A DNA stretch of 64,000 nt. Origin: Sphingobium baderi. GTDB lineage: Bacteria > Pseudomonadota > Alphaproteobacteria > Sphingomonadales > Sphingomonadaceae. Below are positions 61,817 to 64,000 of the stretch, piece after piece. Every line of letters begins with the position of its first letter. Positions within the stretch are counted from its first letter, which is position 1. The notes under the pieces are model-generated. The model saw only the letters and a list, made by a program, of their open reading frames with translations, was not told where the DNA came from and ran no database searches. Location: assembly GCF_001456115.1 (NCBI RefSeq), contig NZ_CP013265.1, positions 124,001-188,000 of the forward strand, given 5' to 3'. Position numbers and translations under genes: made by a program.

Positions 61817-62326
61817 ATGTTACGGTCTTTCCTGATCGGCTTGGTGGCCGGCCAGCGCGGCATGACGCCGCTGGCGGTAATCGCCACGGCGACGCGGCGG
61901 AAGGAAATCCCTGCCGACCTGCCGCTCCAGGCGCTGATGCTGAACCCGATGATTGCCGCCGGCGCCGCCGCCTTCGCGGCGGCTGAGATGGCAGGCGACA
62001 AGATGAAGACGGCACCCGATCGCACCGTGCCCATCGGCCTCGCCGTCCGCAGTATCACCGCAGCCTATGCGGGAGCAGCACTCGCACCGCGCGACAAGCG
62101 CGTGCTCGGCGGCGCGATCGCGGTCGGCACAGCGATTGCTTCCTCCTTTGCGGGCTTGGCAGCCCGCAAATGGGCCATGCGCCGCTATGGACAGACGGCG
62201 ACCGGGTTTGTGGAGGACGCGATCGTGTTTGGCAGCGGTCTTGTCATCGTCAATCCGGGGCTCATCGCCAGTGGGATCCGATCCCAATCGACCGAACTGC
62301 CATTTGCAAAGGAAAGCTCATGCTGA
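61817..62326 (+). CDS. DUF4126-type membrane protein
   Basis: The 169-residue protein has Gly/Ala-rich hydrophobic segments (MLNPMIAAGAAAFAAAEMAG, LGGAIAVGTAIASSFAGLAA, IVFGSGLVIVNPGLIASGI) and KMKTAPDRT, like DUF4126 proteins. Function unknown. It overlaps the glutathione transferase gene by 7 bp, so they are likely coexpressed. Confidence 0.75.
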   Translation: MLRSFLIGLVAGQRGMTPLAVIATATRRKEIPADLPLQALMLNPMIAAGAAAFAAAEMAGDKMKTAPDRTVPIGLAVRSITAAYAGAALAPRDKRVLGGAIAVGTAIASSFAGLAARKWAMRRYGQTATGFVEDAIVFGSGLVIVNPGLIASGIRSQSTELPFAKESSC

Positions 62327-62940
62327 CAGTCCACCATCTCGGTATTTCTCAGTCCGATCGGATTGTCTGGCTCTGCGAGGAACTGGGGATCCCCTACGAA
62401 CTGGTACGCTATGATCGCGATCCGGTGACCCGTCTGGCGCCCGCTTCCTACAAGGCGCTGCATCCTTCGGGGACCGCGCCCGTCATCAGCGACGATGACC
62501 TCGTCTTGGCGGAGTCCGGCGCGATTATCGATTATATAGTCGCCAAGCTTGGCGGCGGCCGATTGACCCTCCAGTCCGATCATCCCGACTTCGCCCAATT
62601 CCTCTACTGGTACCATTTCGCCAATGGTTCGATGATGCCTTGCATGATGATGCTGATGGCGGAAGGCAGTGTGGCCGAGATGATGCGGGACCGTGCAAAC
62701 CGCAATCTTGTGGCGCTCAATGAGCACTTTGCAAAAGGTAATCAGTGGCTTGCTGGTGAGGAATTCACCGTCGCGGACATCATGATCCTGTTCCCGCTGA
62801 CGACGATACGCGCCTTTGTACCGCTCGATCTTTCACCCTATCCGCATCTGCGCAGCTATTTGAAACGCGCGATCGCGCGCCCTGCTTTCCAGAGAGCGAT
62901 GGCCAAGGCCGACCCCGATCTGCAAATCCCCGCTGATTGA
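62320..62940 (+). CDS. Glutathione S-transferase
   Basis: From the ATG at 62320 (RBS AAAGGAAAG) the product is 206 residues. The thioredoxin-like N domain has LTVHHLGISQSDRIVWLCEE, HPSGTAPVISDDDLVLAESG with the Glu-Ser glutathione pair, then an all-helical C domain with GEEFTVADIMILFPL. It fits the detoxification theme next to ohr. The longer frame upstream is a shadow of the DUF4126 gene. Confidence 0.92.
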   Translation: MLTVHHLGISQSDRIVWLCEELGIPYELVRYDRDPVTRLAPASYKALHPSGTAPVISDDDLVLAESGAIIDYIVAKLGGGRLTLQSDHPDFAQFLYWYHFANGSMMPCMMMLMAEGSVAEMMRDRANRNLVALNEHFAKGNQWLAGEEFTVADIMILFPLTTIRAFVPLDLSPYPHLRSYLKRAIARPAFQRAMAKADPDLQIPAD

Positions 62941-62971
62941 AAGACAGGTGCATTTCAAGGGTGGCGACCCC

Positions 62972-63127
62972 ATGAGTCCGATTGAACGGGCCGCTCGACC
63001 GAGTTTGGATGGCAGCGATCAAATCAACAGCTTCGGCCAAGCTGTACCTTTCATGGAAGATAGTTTCCACAAAGCCTGGAAGTTGATCAGCCGCACACGC
63101 GATGTGACCAACGAGCAGGTTTCCTGA
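62972..63127 (+). CDS. Small ORF, unknown
   Basis: ATG to TGA gives 51 residues (MSPIERAARPSLDGSDQINS..., ending TRDVTNEQVS) with balanced composition, unlike the shadows around it. The RBS is weak. It could be a remnant or a short unannotated protein; no family recognised. Confidence 0.3.
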   Translation: MSPIERAARPSLDGSDQINSFGQAVPFMEDSFHKAWKLISRTRDVTNEQVS

Positions 63128-63191
63128 TCGCGTCGACGTCCAAGGGGCGCAATTTGCGCGACCCGGCGTAGGCGGTGCCTGGCCAGAAACA

Positions 63192-64000
63192 TCAACTGAA
63201 GCGACCCGACGGCCGTACACGCCTTGAAAGAACATCCAGGAGCCAGATGAGGCTGCCGCGAAACATGCCATGTATCCTTCCCTGATGGCGTCGGTATAGG
63301 AGAGCATGACCTAGCTGTGCAATCTTGCCGCGTATGAAGCCGCCCTTGAATATGCCGACGCGGCCCAGCGAACCATAGGCGTCGTAGCGGCCCAATGCGA
63401 CAAGCGATCCGAAGTCGTGATAGCGGAAGCCCGGCACGGGACGTTGCTTGATCATCGGCAACAGATATTTGCTGAGATAGACTGACTGTTGGAACGCGAC
63501 CTGCGCGGTCGTGGGCAGTGGACGATCGTCTCCAGCTTGAGTGAAGCTCGCACAATCACCGATGGCGAATATATGTGGATCGTCCGTCACCAGCGTTGGT
63601 CCGACTGAAAGCTGGTGGTTCATCGTACGCTTCAAGCCTTCGATCTTTTCGCAGAATTCAGGAGCCTGGACGCCTGCTGCCCAGACTTTAAGTTCAGCTG
63701 CGACCTGCTCTCCACTACCTAAGACTAAGCCGCCAGGCTCCGCCGAACTGACCTTCGCCGAGGTCCGCACTACAATTCCCAGCGCCTCCAACGAGCGCTG
63801 GGCTTCATGTGAGATACGTTCTGGAAATGGAGCTAGAATCCGATTACCAGCCTCGATCAGCGTGACATGCATCTGCTTTCGCGCGCCGGTCGCGCCGAAA
63901 TGCTCTACCACGTCCGCGATCTGGATCAGCTCGGCTGCCAGTTCCACACCCGTCGCACCGCCGCCGACAATCGCGACAGACAGGACACGCCGTTCCGACA
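63192..64000 (-). CDS. ndh: Type II NADH dehydrogenase (NDH-2), C-terminal part, runs off right edge
   Basis: The minus frame is open from the right edge and yields about 268 residues. It begins with SERRVLSVAIVGGGATGVEL (NADH-binding Rossmann loop), VTLIEAGNRILAPFPE, the FAD-site IFAIGDCASF and a C-terminal membrane-binding region (FGSLVALGRYDAYGSLG). NDH-2 passes electrons from NADH to quinone without proton pumping. The N-terminal FAD half is outside the window. Confidence 0.9.
   Translation of the reverse strand, partial: SERRVLSVAIVGGGATGVELAAELIQIADVVEHFGATGARKQMHVTLIEAGNRILAPFPERISHEAQRSLEALGIVVRTSAKVSSAEPGGLVLGSGEQVAAELKVWAAGVQAPEFCEKIEGLKRTMNHQLSVGPTLVTDDPHIFAIGDCASFTQAGDDRPLPTTAQVAFQQSVYLSKYLLPMIKQRPVPGFRYHDFGSLVALGRYDAYGSLGRVGIFKGGFIRGKIAQLGHALLYRRHQGRIHGMFRGSLIWLLDVLSRRVRPSGRFS

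Noticed and set aside
1..64000. CRISPR arrays, tRNA/rRNA genes and FNR/FixK boxes (TTGA-N6-TCAA)
   Set aside because: I looked for regular repeats, clover-leaf ends and the FixK dyad in the intergenic regions and saw none. A computed search would be more sensitive.

Overview
This is a GC-rich window whose protein families, codon style and mobile elements point to a sphingomonad alphaproteobacterium (Sphingobium, Novosphingobium or Sphingopyxis type). It is accessory DNA: a large plasmid or an integrated conjugative element. No rRNA, tRNA, CRISPR array or core housekeeping block is visible. The genus is an inference.

Left part (1-24.5 kb). Nearly everything is on the minus strand and reads from high to low coordinates. 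A quorum-sensing unit (two LuxR receptors, a LuxI synthase, a phytanoyl-CoA-dioxygenase-like protein) leads into a VirB/VirD4 type IV secretion operon (TrbM-like, virB1, virB2, virB3', then virB6', virB7, virB8, virB9, virB10, virB11, virD4). A 1.5-kb IS3-family element sits exactly between a virB3 cut at about codon 60 and the last ~83 codons of virB6. virB4, virB5 and most of virB6 are absent, so this transfer machine looks dead. Downstream of the coupling protein come an LPD7-domain protein and a defence island: an MmeI-like single-chain restriction-modification enzyme, a YhaO/YhaN (SbcD/SbcC-like) pair, and a Gabija-like pair (OLD/TOPRIM nuclease plus UvrD-like helicase) that runs off the left edge.

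Middle part (24.5-53 kb). A winged-helix-like protein with a perfect 12-bp-arm palindrome upstream marks the border. Then come a stress and nucleotide block (DUF2933, isoprenylcysteine-methyltransferase-like protein, MBL/beta-CASP RNase-like protein, AMP-phosphorylase-type enzyme, PRPP synthase), FixJ and FixL regulators including a FixL with the haem-ligand histidine, and a large copper-resistance region. The copper genes include a CueR-controlled P-type ATPase, copCD, a CnrY/CnrX/CnrH-like ECF-sigma module, two copAB sets, a DUF305 protein and Met/His-rich small proteins. Three copper promoters share the motif RAGGGK-N15-CGTATT, a good candidate for the ECF-sigma recognition site. An alcohol and an aldehyde dehydrogenase are arranged in line with the second copAB set.

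Right part (53-64 kb). IS6100 has truncated a MaoC/phosphotransacetylase fusion gene. Behind it lies a polyhydroxybutyrate operon (SDR, phaB, phaA, a lone lptB-like ATPase, phaC). An ohr/ohrR peroxide module, a DUF4126 membrane protein, a glutathione transferase and a partial type II NADH dehydrogenase close the window.

Taken together, the middle and right parts look like an oxygen/copper stress island: oxygen sensing (FixLJ), redox disposal (ADH, ALDH, PHB), nucleotide salvage and copper export. It is joined to the remains of a quorum-regulated conjugative element carrying antiphage genes.
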